Source of the DNA: Chitinophaga pinensis
Lineage (GTDB): Bacteria; Bacteroidota; Bacteroidia; Chitinophagales; Chitinophagaceae
Assembly: GCF_007896845.1 (NCBI RefSeq)
Contig: NZ_VOHS01000004.1
Span: 62,001 to 126,000, forward strand
DNA length: 64,000 bases
Direction: 5' to 3'
The notes under the pieces were generated by a model. It was not told the origin of the DNA and searched no databases. It saw nothing but the letters and a program-made list of their open reading frames with translations. How positions within the stretch are numbered: the first letter of the stretch is position 1; each line of letters starts with the position of its first letter. Below, piece after piece: positions 1 through 9,110 of the stretch. A program made the translations under genes and the position numbers.

Positions 1-837
1 GGTGTCAGACTGTACGTCACCATCGTAGTTCTTACAAGCCCAAACGAAGTTACCGTTCCATTTTAGTGCGCTGGCAACCATGTCATCAATCAGACGGTGC
101 TCATAAGTCAGGCCTGCTTTCTGGAATTCAGCTTTGAATTCGTTCTGGTAGATTTCTTCGAAAATATCTTTGAAACGACCATCATATTTTTTCAGGATGG
201 TGTTTTTGGTGCTCAGGTAAAGCGGCCATTTTTTCATCAGTGCCTGGTTGAAACATGCACGTGCGAATCCTTTGATAGACTCGTCAGTGTTGTACATCGC
301 CAGAGCAACGCCATCGCCTTTGAAGTTGAATACTTCGTGTTCGATAACTTCTCCGTTTTCGCCTTCGAACTTGATGGTCAGTTTACCTTTACCTTTTGTT
401 ACGAAGTCAGTTGCACGGTACTGGTCACCGAAAGCGTGACGACCGATACAGATAGGAGCAGTCCAGTTAGGCACCAGACGAGGTACATTCTGGGTTACGA
501 TTGGCTCACGGAATACAGTACCGTCCAGGATGTTACGGATAGTACCGTTTGGAGATTTCCACATCTGTTTCAGGTTGAATTCCTTTACGCGCTCTTCATC
601 TGGAGTGATGGTTGCACATTTGATACCAACGCCGATTTCCCTGATCGCATTAGCTGCATCGATGGTCACCTGATCGTTTGTAGCGTCACGGTGTTCCATG
701 CCAAGGTCATAGTATTTGATATCAACTTCCAGGTAAGGAAGGATCAGTTTATCTTTAATGAATTTCCAGATGATTCGTGTCATTTCATCCCCATCCAGTT
801 CAACCACCGGGTTGGCGACTTTGATTTTTTCTGCCAT
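1..837 (-). CDS. icd: NADP-dependent isocitrate dehydrogenase, eukaryote-like type II (partial)
   Basis: Oxidative decarboxylation of isocitrate to 2-oxoglutarate in the TCA cycle. The 279 visible residues are the N-terminal part; the 3' end lies beyond the left edge. The reverse-strand protein starts [20 protein letters not shown] and carries [32 protein letters not shown] and [14 protein letters not shown], all hallmarks of the homodimeric IDH1/IDH2-like subfamily. The ATG at 837 gives the usual N-terminus. It lies 192 bp downstream of, and in the same direction as, a second isocitrate dehydrogenase of the unrelated E. coli-like subfamily, so the cell has two forms. Family assignment is secure; NADP use is inferred from the subfamily. 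Confidence 0.95.
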   Translation of the reverse strand, partial: MAEKIKVANPVVELDGDEMTRIIWKFIKDKLILPYLEVDIKYYDLGMEHRDATNDQVTIDAANAIREIGVGIKCATITPDEERVKEFNLKQMWKSPNGTIRNILDGTVFREPIVTQNVPRLVPNWTAPICIGRHAFGDQYRATDFVTKGKGKLTIKFEGENGEVIEHEVFNFKGDGVALAMYNTDESIKGFARACFNQALMKKWPLYLSTKNTILKKYDGRFKDIFEEIYQNEFKAEFQKAGLTYEHRLIDDMVASALKWNGNFVWACKNYDGDVQSDT

Positions 838-1029
838 TTCGACTTTGATTTTTAATTAGATACGAGTGTTCATGTGATAATCGTGAAATATACGATAACC
901 GGTCATAATTTACAAGTTCCGCTTTCCTAAGCGGGGGCAGACAGCATTTCTTTTACAAAAAAATGAATGATCTATCTGTCAACCAACGCTTTGAAAAGCG
1001 GAACTAGCTATGTTGTGTAACCGGTAGGG
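838..1029 (-). promoter_or_regulatory. Leader between two icd genes with alternative hairpins
   Basis: Non-coding gap between the two isocitrate dehydrogenases. An 11-nt inverted repeat pairs 915-925 with 995-1005 (AGTTCCGCTTT / AAAGCGGAACT). Each arm also lies in a short local hairpin: 919-934 (CCGCTT, 4-nt loop, AAGCGG) and about 988-1000 (CGCTTT/AAAGCG). The local and long-range pairings exclude each other. No T-run follows directly, so this is not a plain terminator. A role in setting expression of the downstream gene is inference only. Confidence 0.4.
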
Positions 1030-2295
1030 TTACAGGTGCTTGATGATTTCATCTGCAAACTCGCTGGTTTTCACCAGTGTAGCATCGTCCATCAGCTTGT
1101 AGAAGTCGATCGTCACACGTTTACGTGCAATCGCAGTGCTGAGGCCGTGTACAATGATATCGGCAGCTTCTTTCCAGCCCATGTATTCCAGCATCATTAC
1201 ACCACTCAGTATAACGGAGCTAGGGTTCATAGTATTTGTGTTAGCGAAGCGTGGTGCAGTACCGTGGGTTGCTTCAAACACAGCGTGACCGGTCAGGTAG
1301 TTAATGTTAGCGCCCGGAGCGATACCGATACCTCCTACAGCTGCAGCAAGTGCATCAGAGATATAGTCACCGTTCAGGTTCAGGGTAGCTACCACAGAGT
1401 AGTCCTGTGGTGCCAGCAGAATCTGCTGCAGGAAGTTATCCGCGATAACGTCTTTTACGATCAGTTTTTTATGCGCAATGGCTACATTCAGTTCTTTATT
1501 CGCTTCGTCTTCGCCGCTTGCTTTTTTGGTGGCTTCCCACTGTTCCCAGGTATATACCTGTTCACCGAACTCGCGTGCTGCCAGTTCATAGCCCCAGTTC
1601 TTGAAGCCACCTTCGGTGAATTTCATGATATTACCCTTGTGTACCAGAGTCAGGGAAGGCAGTTTCTGCTCGATGGCATATTTCAATGCAGCACGAACCA
1701 GTCTTTCAGTACCTTCTTTGGACACTGGTTTGATACCCAGGGAAGAAGTTTCAGGGAAACGGATCTTCTTAACACCCATTTCGTTCTGCAGGAAGTTCAG
1801 CAGCTTTTCAGCCTCTGGCGTTCCATACATGTATTCTATACCGGCATAAATATCTTCTGTATTCTCACGGAAGATCACCATGTCAACCTTTTCCGGATGT
1901 TTTACAGGAGAAGGTACTTTATCAAACCAACGTACAGGGCGTACACAGGCATACAGATCCAGTTCCTGGCGCATTGCCACGTTCAGGGAACGGATACCGC
2001 CACCTACCGGAGTAGATAAAGGTCCTTTAATGGAAACCAGGTATTCTTTGAATGCTTCCAGCGTTGCTTTTGGCAGCCATTCACCTGTCTGCTGGAATGC
2101 TTTTTCTCCAGCCAGCACTTCTTTCCATTCTATCTTTCTTTTTCCACCATAGGCCTTTTCAACAGCGGCGTCAAACACACGCACACTTGCCTGCCAGATA
2201 TCGGGTCCAATTCCGTCACCTTCAATAAAAGGAATAATCGGTTCATTGGGCACCTGTAACTGGCCATTGGTCATTGATATTTTTTCTGCCGGCAT
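1030..2295 (-). CDS. icd: Isocitrate dehydrogenase, E. coli-like type I
   Basis: TCA-cycle isocitrate dehydrogenase, 421 residues, close to the usual length. Visible family blocks: [10 protein letters not shown] near residue 25, [13 protein letters not shown] with Ser103 at the place of the E. coli regulatory/substrate Ser113, [57 protein letters not shown] and EATHGTAP. The coenzyme pocket is atypical: Arg349, Phe350, Met356, Ile396 and Lys400 stand where E. coli has Lys344, Tyr345, Val351, Tyr391 and Arg395. The two basic residues are kept as basic, which favours NADP, but the aromatic Tyr391 is lost, so preference is uncertain. A promoter -7-like box (TACCTTTG, reverse strand) lies at 2340-2347. 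Confidence 0.95.
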   Translation of the reverse strand: MPAEKISMTNGQLQVPNEPIIPFIEGDGIGPDIWQASVRVFDAAVEKAYGGKRKIEWKEVLAGEKAFQQTGEWLPKATLEAFKEYLVSIKGPLSTPVGGGIRSLNVAMRQELDLYACVRPVRWFDKVPSPVKHPEKVDMVIFRENTEDIYAGIEYMYGTPEAEKLLNFLQNEMGVKKIRFPETSSLGIKPVSKEGTERLVRAALKYAIEQKLPSLTLVHKGNIMKFTEGGFKNWGYELAAREFGEQVYTWEQWEATKKASGEDEANKELNVAIAHKKLIVKDVIADNFLQQILLAPQDYSVVATLNLNGDYISDALAAAVGGIGIAPGANINYLTGHAVFEATHGTAPRFANTNTMNPSSVILSGVMMLEYMGWKEAADIIVHGLSTAIARKRVTIDFYKLMDDATLVKTSEFADEIIKHL

Positions 2296-2365
2296 AAAAC
2301 AGTTTCTTTACGAGTTTCGTAATTTATATTAATCGAGCGCAAAGGTACGGAATAACACACATCTT

Positions 2366-3073
2366 ATGGGCTACTATCTATGTTCAATGCTCTTTTTCTT
2401 ATTTTTGGGAGCAAAAAATGAGCAAATCCCTATGACACCGGGTAATCATCCTTCCAAGGATACTTCTATCAACCAATTTACTTATCTCGCCCTTGGCGAC
2501 AGCTATACTATTGGCGAAAGCGTACCTGAAAATGAACGTTTTCCCAATCAGACTGCCAGACTGCTGGCCGCAGAAGGAATTTCCCTCGCAGCTCCCCGTA
2601 TTATTGCCAAAACCGGCTGGACTACTGATGAGCTGGAAGCAGCTATTGCAGAAGCGCAGGTCACCGACACCTTCAGTATCGTAACCCTCCTGATCGGGGT
2701 CAATAATCAGTACCGTGGTCGTAGTGTGGCCGAATACAAGACCGAATTCACCCGCCTGCTTAAACAGGCTATCCACTTCGCTGCCGATCATTCAGACAGG
2801 GTAGTGGTGCTCTCCATCCCTGACTGGGGCGCCGTTCCTTTTGCAGAAGGTCGTGACAGACAGCAGATTGCAGAAGAAATAGACGCCTTTAATGCGGTTA
2901 ACAAAAGCGTTTCAAAAAAGTTTAAAGTGCACTATCTGGACATTACCGCCGATACCCGCAAAGCACAACAGGACCCTGCTCTGGTAGCCAGCGACGGTCT
3001 ACATTATTCCGCTAAGGGAATGGCTGTCTGGGCCGGTAAATTAGCCGGTGTAATGCGCAGCATCCTGCAATAA
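2366..3073 (+). CDS. SGNH/GDSL-type esterase
   Basis: Hydrolase of the SGNH superfamily, probably an acyl or acetyl esterase; the substrate cannot be told. The 235-residue protein has block I GDSY (Ser46), block III GVNNQ (around Asn113-114) and block V DGLHYS (Asp210, His213), so the catalytic Ser-Asp-His set is complete. The first ~17 residues are hydrophobic and may be a signal or membrane anchor, but ATGs at codons 8 and 23 are alternative starts that would remove it. It is transcribed divergently from icd with a 70-bp gap. Confidence 0.85.
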   Translation: MGYYLCSMLFFLFLGAKNEQIPMTPGNHPSKDTSINQFTYLALGDSYTIGESVPENERFPNQTARLLAAEGISLAAPRIIAKTGWTTDELEAAIAEAQVTDTFSIVTLLIGVNNQYRGRSVAEYKTEFTRLLKQAIHFAADHSDRVVVLSIPDWGAVPFAEGRDRQQIAEEIDAFNAVNKSVSKKFKVHYLDITADTRKAQQDPALVASDGLHYSAKGMAVWAGKLAGVMRSILQ

Positions 3074-3188
3074 TCTTTTTTACCGGCTTTTTCCTGCCTT
3101 TTACCGGAACTCTTCAACCTGTTGCCTAAATAGGCTTCGGGAACCCACGCCGGCATCCTAAGTTTGTATCGTAAATGTTAAACATCAT

Positions 3189-3995
3189 ATGGACAACCAG
3201 GAATATACAAAAGGAGATAGCTGGACAAGTGAACGGCAGCAGCGTAAGGCAGAAAGACGTCTTCGTCGCATCCAAAGGAAAAGCGAGAACAGGGAAGGTA
3301 GCAGAATCAACAAAGGATTAATTTTCATACTTATCGGTCTGTTTCTTTTCTTAAGAAGCCTTGACCTGGCAATGCCTGAATGGGTATTCTCGTGGCAGTT
3401 GCTGCTGATCGTGATCGGTAGTATCCTGCTGGCAGCCAGTAAGTTTAAAAACTGGGGTGGCCTGATTGTAATGCTGGTAGGTATCGTCTTCTTCGCTAAA
3501 GACTACCTGATGCTGAGTTATGACCTGACCCGCTTTATATGGCCTGCCATCTTCGTGATCGTTGGGCTGGCCATCCTCTTCGGTAAACGTCAGGAGTCTT
3601 CTATGAAAAAAGACCTGCGTGTCATGCCACCAATGACCTCCTCAGAAGATTTTATAGCATCCAATGTTATATTCAGCGGAGAAAACAGAGCCGTTGTTTC
3701 TAAAGAATTCAAAGGCGCCAATGTCACCGCTATCTTTGGTGGTGCTGATTATAACCTCATCCAGTCCGATTTCAAAGACAGAGTCGAATTTGAAGTAACC
3801 TGCATCTTCGGTGGCGTGGAAATCATCCTGCCTACCAACTGGGATGTACGTATCGAAATGGATACCATCATCATGGGCGGCGTAACCGACAAACGTCCGG
3901 TAGAACTCCTCTCTAATGCCAGCAACTCCGAAAAGATCTTCGTACTGAAAGGTACCTGCATCTTCGGTGGCGTGGAGATCAGAAACTATGTCTGA
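3189..3995 (+). CDS. LiaF-like membrane protein (DUF5668 / LiaF C-terminal domain)
   Basis: Inner-membrane protein of 268 residues. A strongly basic N-terminal tail (about 1-40, many Arg/Lys) is followed by four hydrophobic segments in two pairs (about 43-90 and 95-138) and a C-terminal soluble domain (about 150-268) made of beta-strand repeats with the recurring core IFGG (AIFGGADYNL, CIFGGVEIIL, CIFGGVEIRN), as in cell-wall-active-antibiotic-response/LiaF domains. Two of these repeats share over 20 identical bases (near 3797 and 3955). It heads a cluster with a DUF4288 protein, a LytS-type kinase and a LytTR regulator. In Firmicutes, LiaF restrains a cell-envelope-stress kinase; a similar link here is inference. 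Confidence 0.8.
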   Translation: MDNQEYTKGDSWTSERQQRKAERRLRRIQRKSENREGSRINKGLIFILIGLFLFLRSLDLAMPEWVFSWQLLLIVIGSILLAASKFKNWGGLIVMLVGIVFFAKDYLMLSYDLTRFIWPAIFVIVGLAILFGKRQESSMKKDLRVMPPMTSSEDFIASNVIFSGENRAVVSKEFKGANVTAIFGGADYNLIQSDFKDRVEFEVTCIFGGVEIILPTNWDVRIEMDTIIMGGVTDKRPVELLSNASNSEKIFVLKGTCIFGGVEIRNYV

Positions 3996-4041
3996 TCAAC
4001 GGCTGACTAACTTTTATTTCACCTTTTTAATTATAGATTTT

Positions 4042-4395
4042 ATGCAGTGGTTTGTAGCTAAAATCGTTTATCAGATCATCAGCGGTAATGGTGATCATAC
4101 CCCTCAATTTGACGAGCAGTTAAGACTGATCAGTGCCGATACAAGAGAAGATGCATGGAGACGTGCCTGCCAGATCGGTGTACAGGAACAATACGCATTC
4201 AAAAACCAAAGACAGGAAATGGTAGAATGGCGCTTTATCAATGTGCCGGAAGTAAATAATCTTTCTTCACTGGACGATGGTATGGAGCTTTACTCCCGTA
4301 TCGAAGAACCGGAAGATGCCAATGCTTATATTTCCTGGCTGCAGGTGAAGGCCGCTCACCTGAAAGGACCCAGCCTGATCGATAAACGCGCCTGA
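4042..4395 (+). CDS. DUF4288 domain protein
   Basis: Small cytosolic protein of 117 residues, function unknown. It begins MQWFVAKIVYQIISGNGDHT and continues with a typical DUF4288 pattern (TPQFDEQLRLI, WRRACQIGVQEQ, VEWRFINVPEV, LDDGMELYSRI). I chose the ATG at 4042 because the family normally starts with a (N/Q)W(Y/F)VAK strand; the frame stays open upstream through an ATG at 3988 and a GTG at 3967, which would overlap the preceding gene. It sits between the LiaF-like gene and the histidine kinase on the same strand and is probably co-transcribed. Confidence 0.7.
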   Translation: MQWFVAKIVYQIISGNGDHTPQFDEQLRLISADTREDAWRRACQIGVQEQYAFKNQRQEMVEWRFINVPEVNNLSSLDDGMELYSRIEEPEDANAYISWLQVKAAHLKGPSLIDKRA

Positions 4396-4420
4396 TTATT
4401 TCATTCTTATTCCGTACTCC

Positions 4421-5479
4421 TTGGCAAATCATCTACTGGCAAATAAATCATTCAGATGGACCTTGATAGTGGCTACCTACGTCGCGACCGTCGTACAGGC
4501 TTATCTGCTGATATGCTGGTTCAACATCAGCGATAGTATCGCATGGACAGACAGCGTTATACACAATGTTACGCTTGCATTGACGGGAGTGGGCGTTTGT
4601 TTCAGCTTGTCGCATTACAGACCGGCAAAAGGTAAATATATCTTCCTGCTGATCTACTGCTCGGTGCTGACCTTTATGTGGGCAGGTGGTTGTTATTGGA
4701 TCATGAACGAAATGTTTGCATCCACGCCTTATTATCAGCACTGGTTATTCTTCGCAATTCCCATCAGATTTATCATGGGATGGCTGATCGTCATCTTCAT
4801 CGGAATGAAAACACTGATGTGGTATGATCTGGCAGAACAGGAACAGGAGCTGGCGCGTAAAGAAGCCATAGAACGTATGGCAAGAGAAGCAGAGCTGTTC
4901 AAACTGAGACAACAATTGCAGCCACACTTCCTGTTCAACAGTCTGAACTCTATCAATGCACTGATCGCATTGCGTCCGCAACAGGCAAGAGAAATGGTAT
5001 TGAAGCTGAGCGATTTTCTGCGTGGTACATTGAAACGTGAAGACCAGCAATGGATACTGTTACCTGAAGAAATGCAGTATCTGCAATTATATCTTGACAT
5101 AGAAAAAGTCCGCTTCGGGCATCGCTTGTCTACCGACATCACTGCCGAAGACAACGCCGGAACACTTAAGGTGCCGCCTATGCTGCTGCAACCAGTAGTG
5201 GAAAACGCCATCAAATACGGACTATACGATACTACAGACGCTATCACGATTGCTATCAATGCATGGCAGTCAGATGATATGCTTCATATACAGGTGCAGA
5301 ATCCTTTTGATCCCGAACTGCAGGCTCCTGCAGGCACCGGCTTCGGACTCGCATCTATCCAGCGCAGACTTTACCTGCTCTTCGGAAGACAGGATCTGCT
5401 GGAAACAAATAAAAACGGAAACATTTTTACCACCCTGATTAAAGTGCCGCAACTATATGATAAAAGCAGTAATAATTGA
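4421..5479 (+). CDS. LytS/YpdA-family sensor histidine kinase
   Basis: Membrane-bound sensor kinase of 352 residues. Four hydrophobic segments fill residues ~13-130 with little periplasmic sequence, so the signal is probably sensed within or near the membrane. A short coiled coil (about 138-165) leads to the His_kinase block LRQQLQPHFLFNSLNS, with His169 as phospho-acceptor, then a HATPase domain with N-box VVENAIKYGL and G-box GTGFGLASIQRRL. The start is a TTG at 4421; no in-frame ATG occurs before codon 86 (about 4676), inside the membrane region, so a non-ATG start is required. It overlaps the response-regulator gene by 23 bp, implying translational coupling. Confidence 0.92.
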   Translation: MANHLLANKSFRWTLIVATYVATVVQAYLLICWFNISDSIAWTDSVIHNVTLALTGVGVCFSLSHYRPAKGKYIFLLIYCSVLTFMWAGGCYWIMNEMFASTPYYQHWLFFAIPIRFIMGWLIVIFIGMKTLMWYDLAEQEQELARKEAIERMAREAELFKLRQQLQPHFLFNSLNSINALIALRPQQAREMVLKLSDFLRGTLKREDQQWILLPEEMQYLQLYLDIEKVRFGHRLSTDITAEDNAGTLKVPPMLLQPVVENAIKYGLYDTTDAITIAINAWQSDDMLHIQVQNPFDPELQAPAGTGFGLASIQRRLYLLFGRQDLLETNKNGNIFTTLIKVPQLYDKSSNN

Positions 5480-6197
5480 TGATGAACCCCTGGCGCGTGA
5501 GATTGTAAAAGAATATCTTCAGTCCTTCTCTCAGATACAACTGATGCAGGAGTGCGGAGATGGTTTTGAAGGATTGAAAGCCATACAGCAGCAACAGCCC
5601 GATATCATTTTTCTTGACGTACAGATGCCAAAGATCAATGGCTTTGAAATGCTGGAACTCGTAGAATCATTGCCCGCGGTTATATTCACCACTGCTTTTG
5701 AAGAACATGCGATCCGCGCATTTGAGGTGAATGCAATAGACTATCTGCTGAAGCCATTTTCAAAAGAGCGTTTCGATAAAGCAGTTTCCAAATGGCTGGA
5801 CCGCCGTGTAGCAGATGAAATGCAGCAGACCGCCGCTTTACTGGATACAGCAGGCGCTTCTCCTATCCAGAGTAACAGGATCGTTGTAAAGATCAATGGT
5901 AAGATTAAGATCATTCCTGTACAGGATATACATTATCTTGAAGCAGCAGATGATTATGTAAAGATCGTTACGCCGGAAGGTACTTTTCTCAAAAATAAAA
6001 CAATGCAGTTCTTTGAGAAATCGCTGGACCCGCAACAGTTTGCACGCGTACACCGCTCTTATATGCTGAATGTAAATCAGGTAACGCGTATTGAGCCATA
6101 TGAAAAAGAGAATCATCTGGCTATATTAAAATCAGGCGCAAAAGTGCCGGTTAGCAAGACAGGCTATCCCAGACTGAAAGCCTCACTGGGATTGTAA
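5457..6197 (+). CDS. LytTR-type response regulator
   Basis: Cytosolic DNA-binding partner of the kinase just upstream, 246 residues. The receiver domain (1-~120) has the acidic pair DDEP at 8-11, phospho-acceptor Asp54 in FLDVQMPKINGFEML, and the switch residues TTAFE and LKPF. The C-terminal LytTR domain (about 140-246) shows IHYLEAADDYVKIVT and FARVHRSYMLNVNQV, typical of direct-repeat-binding LytTR proteins. Overlap with the kinase gene indicates a two-component operon. Targets are unknown. Confidence 0.95.
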   Translation: MIKAVIIDDEPLAREIVKEYLQSFSQIQLMQECGDGFEGLKAIQQQQPDIIFLDVQMPKINGFEMLELVESLPAVIFTTAFEEHAIRAFEVNAIDYLLKPFSKERFDKAVSKWLDRRVADEMQQTAALLDTAGASPIQSNRIVVKINGKIKIIPVQDIHYLEAADDYVKIVTPEGTFLKNKTMQFFEKSLDPQQFARVHRSYMLNVNQVTRIEPYEKENHLAILKSGAKVPVSKTGYPRLKASLGL

Positions 6198-6323
6198 GAT
6201 ATATTGCTTTTTTCAGGAGAAGAGGGAAGGATCTTAATAGTCTTTCCCTTTCTTTTTGGGGTAAGAATGAGAATGATAGCCGTCATTGCTATCTCTTGCA
6301 ATAAGCCATTGTTATAAAACAAC

Positions 6324-6360
6324 AGAGGCGCTCCAATGACCGGAGCGCCTCTATCGTTTT
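6324..6360. terminator. Bidirectional stem-loop terminator
   Basis: Perfect 11-bp stem (6324-6334 with 6342-6352) with a 7-nt loop, GC-rich, followed by CGTTTT on the plus strand and by a T-rich stretch on the minus strand. It lies between the convergent ends of the response regulator and mntH and can serve both. Confidence 0.85.
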
Positions 6361-6432
6361 ATAATCAATAATCAGAAAAATAAGGTGCTATCGTTCCAAT
6401 GCTTAATCCTTAATTTTCAATGCTTAATTTCT

Positions 6433-8310
6433 CTATTGCACCACCAGCACAGGTATCCTCACCTTATGTCTCACCTGATTGGTTGTTTCTCCATAGATCC
6501 AGTCTTTAATACCTGTATGTCCATGTCCGCCAAGAATCAGGAAATCAGCCTTTTCTTCTTTTACGATACGCACAATTTCTTCTGCACGATGACGGTAACC
6601 CAATAAGCCTTTCGCGCGTAAATTTCTGGCACGTAACAGGCTGATATAAGCATCCATCTGCTCCTTGTCCTTTCTCGTTTCAAAGTCATCGGATTCTCCT
6701 CCAAGGTATCTCGCAGAAGCACTTTCCACAATATGGATCAGTAAGTATTCTGTCTGCGGATTACCATGCGCCAGTGCATTGGAGATGATCTTTTCATCAT
6801 CCTTACTGAAGTCAAGGGCCAGGGCAATACGCTGATATACGGGAGGCTGAATATCACCCAGTGCAAAGTCAGGCGTTGTATGAATACCGGCAGATGCTTT
6901 CTGCTGATACCGGCTGATGAGTGGATATGCAACTGTGATAGCAATCAGCACAAGGAAGCCAATACCCGCGGTAATAATCAGAATATCCACCAGAATATTA
7001 CCATTGCCTTCAATGTATTTGGCTGCTTCTGTAAACACCATGCGGGTATTGAGGTATACCAGTACAGCAGTGATGATCCAGCTGATAATTTTTACGGGTG
7101 TATTGACTGCATAGCTTCCCATTGTCTTTTTATCACTTACAAAGTGAATCAGCGGGATGATGGCAAAGCCTAACTGCAGACTTAATAACACCTGACTGAA
7201 CACCAGCAGTTCGCCTACTTTTTCCGGACCCGCCAGCATGATCACCAGCAGTGCAGGTACAATGGCAAGGAGTCGGGTGAGCAGACGACGCAACCACGGA
7301 TTGATGCGAAGACGTAAGTAACCTTCCATGACGATCTGACCAGCCAGTGTACCTGTTACGGTAGAGCTTTGTCCGGCGGCAATCAGGGCTATGGCAAATA
7401 AGGCAGGCGCCCATTTATTCCCCAGCAATCCTTCCAGCAACTGATGTGCATCCTGTATTTCGGCAATATCAGTACGGCCGGTTTTAAAGAATACAGCAGC
7501 AGCCAGTATCAGGATGGCTGCATTCACAAAGAAAGCAAGATTCAGCGCAACAGCACTGTCGATAAAGTTTAGTTTCAAAGCCTGTCTGATGCCCTGTTCA
7601 TCCCGTTTTATCTTACGGGTCTGTACCAGTGCGGAGTGCAGGTACAGGTTATGTGGCATCACAGTAGCACCGATAATACCGATAGCGATATAAAGGGCTG
7701 TATTGTCAGGAATGACCGGTTTAAAGCCCGTTACGACTTCACTTAATACAGGCTTGGCCATGAACAGCTCTACAAGGAAAGAGATCCCTACAATGGCTAC
7801 CAATGCGATTATAAAGGCTTCCATTTTCCGGATACCGTAACGCTGTAATACCAGTAGCAGGAAAGTATCAAATACGGTGATGCTGACACCCCATTCCAGT
7901 GGCAGGCCGGTCAGCAGTTGGATACCGATAGCCATACCCAGTACTTCTGCAAGGTCTGTAGCTGCAATGGCAATTTCGGCCAGTATATAAAGTATGAAAT
8001 TAACGCCCGCGGGATAGGTTTCCCGGTTAGCCTGTGCAAGATCCCGTCCTCTTACGATACCCAGCCGGGCGCTGAGTGTCTGTAACAGCAGGGCCATGAG
8101 ATTACTCATAAGCAGCACCCAGAGCAGGGTGTAGCCATACTGACTGCCACCTGCGAGATCGGTTGCCCAGTTGCCCGGGTCCATATAACCTACGCTGACA
8201 AGATAGGCAGGTCCGAAGAAAGAGAGCAGTTTACGCCAGCGATTAGTGCTGGGAACGGTAGTATCTACGCTTTGATGAACTTCGCCTAACGAAGTGTGCT
8301 GATGATTCAT
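6433..8310 (-). CDS. mntH: Nramp Mn/Fe transporter fused to a UspA domain
   Basis: Proton-coupled divalent-metal importer in the inner membrane. The 625-residue protein has an Nramp core (about 30-450) with the metal-binding motifs DPGNWATDLAGG (helix 1) and MPHNLYLHSALV (helix 6), and roughly eleven to twelve membrane spans. A soluble C-terminal domain (about 485-625) is UspA-like: ALDFSKDDEKIISNAL at its start and ILGGHGHTG...V.VLVV at its end, the nucleotide-binding loop of universal stress proteins. Stand-alone MntH proteins are about 410-450 residues, so the Usp part is an added cytosolic module. The mntR repressor gene is 120 bp upstream on the same strand. Preference for Mn over Fe is inferred from that neighbour. 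Confidence 0.93.
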   Translation of the reverse strand: MNHQHTSLGEVHQSVDTTVPSTNRWRKLLSFFGPAYLVSVGYMDPGNWATDLAGGSQYGYTLLWVLLMSNLMALLLQTLSARLGIVRGRDLAQANRETYPAGVNFILYILAEIAIAATDLAEVLGMAIGIQLLTGLPLEWGVSITVFDTFLLLVLQRYGIRKMEAFIIALVAIVGISFLVELFMAKPVLSEVVTGFKPVIPDNTALYIAIGIIGATVMPHNLYLHSALVQTRKIKRDEQGIRQALKLNFIDSAVALNLAFFVNAAILILAAAVFFKTGRTDIAEIQDAHQLLEGLLGNKWAPALFAIALIAAGQSSTVTGTLAGQIVMEGYLRLRINPWLRRLLTRLLAIVPALLVIMLAGPEKVGELLVFSQVLLSLQLGFAIIPLIHFVSDKKTMGSYAVNTPVKIISWIITAVLVYLNTRMVFTEAAKYIEGNGNILVDILIITAGIGFLVLIAITVAYPLISRYQQKASAGIHTTPDFALGDIQPPVYQRIALALDFSKDDEKIISNALAHGNPQTEYLLIHIVESASARYLGGESDDFETRKDKEQMDAYISLLRARNLRAKGLLGYRHRAEEIVRIVKEEKADFLILGGHGHTGIKDWIYGETTNQVRHKVRIPVLVVQ

Positions 8311-8344
8311 ATTTTAGCTGTTGTGCAGTCTGCTGGCCGGTCAC

Positions 8345-8359
8345 CCGGTAATATACCGG
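8345..8359. promoter_or_regulatory. Short palindrome upstream of mntH
   Basis: CCGGTA-ATA-TACCGG lies 35-50 bp before the mntH start codon, in the gap to mntR. It could be a weak hairpin or an operator half-site pair. It does not resemble the palindrome in front of mntR. Function not shown. Confidence 0.25.
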
Positions 8360-8430
8360 TAGTGCAGGTTGAATTTTTTAGTCTGTCCCCATGTATGCCG
8401 GTGGGCTGTAGGCGGCCGCTACGGACTGCG

Positions 8431-9096
8431 TTATATCGGTTTGACCATTATATTTTTTGACACCTGTTCACTGATAGTGAAGGCAGGCTGGTTACGTATT
8501 TTTAGTTCGATGGAATTGTCAAATTCGTAACGCTCTATGACGTCAAGTTGCGTGCCTAAGCGGATGCCTTTGGCGTTCAGGAACTCCAGTAATGCGGTTG
8601 ATTTATCAGAAACAGCCACGACTTCCAGTCGTTTGGATCTGGCTTTATCAAGCGGTGTTTGCGGACGCGGCTTACCCATTTTACCCTGTGCATCAGGAAT
8701 AGGATCACCATGAGGATCTATCTGCGGATTACCCAGAAATTCGCTGAGACGGTTGATGAGTTTCTCACTACGTACATGTTCCAGTTCTTCTGCCAGTTCA
8801 TGTACCTCTTCCCAGCTGAATGATAATTTATCTACCAGAAAACATTCCCAGAGGCGATGCCTCCGGATGATATTCAGTGCCGCTTTTTTACCATCTGGGG
8901 TCAGGTTGATACCCTGATATTTTTCGTAGGAAATAAGCTTCTTTTCCTTCAGCTTCTTTGCCATATCTGTTACAGACGCCGGCTTGGTTTCCAGTTCGCC
9001 GGCAAGGGCATTTGTACTTACCGCTTCCTGTCCTTCTTCCTCCAGTTTATAAATCGACTTAATGTAGTTCTCCTCAGCAATCGTCAAATTCATCAT
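8431..9096 (-). CDS. mntR: MntR/DtxR-family metal-dependent repressor
   Basis: Metal-sensing transcriptional regulator of 221 residues. It has an N-terminal winged helix (NYIKSIYKLEEEG, AGELETKPASVTDMAKKLKEKKLI), a dimerisation/metal domain (RRHRLWECFLVDKL, EEVHELAEELEHVRSEKLINRL, with the usual Glu/His ligands, and DPHGDPIP), and a C-terminal FeoA/SH3-like part (about 150-221). The order and motifs fit IdeR/MntR-type proteins of the longer class. It is followed by mntH, its likely target, and a palindromic site lies just in front of its own start, which points to autoregulation. Confidence 0.92.
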   Translation of the reverse strand: MMNLTIAEENYIKSIYKLEEEGQEAVSTNALAGELETKPASVTDMAKKLKEKKLISYEKYQGINLTPDGKKAALNIIRRHRLWECFLVDKLSFSWEEVHELAEELEHVRSEKLINRLSEFLGNPQIDPHGDPIPDAQGKMGKPRPQTPLDKARSKRLEVVAVSDKSTALLEFLNAKGIRLGTQLDVIERYEFDNSIELKIRNQPAFTISEQVSKNIMVKPI

Positions 9097-9110
9097 TCCT
9101 TAAAATAAAG

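Noticed and set aside
97-855. Long plus-strand frame of 252 codons at the left end
   Set aside because: It is the antisense shadow of the type II icd gene, whose reverse-strand product matches the IDH1-like family from the first residue.
1036-2019. Plus-strand frame of 327 codons
   Set aside because: Antisense shadow of the E. coli-like icd; its translation has no domain and is Cys/Phe-rich.
3967-3987. Upstream starts (GTG 3967, ATG 3988) for the DUF4288 gene
   Set aside because: They overlap the LiaF-like gene and add residues not seen in the family; ATG 4042 gives the usual N-terminus.
4735-5259. Reverse frame of 174 codons over the histidine kinase
   Set aside because: Shadow of the kinase gene; Ser/Cys-rich translation with no motif.
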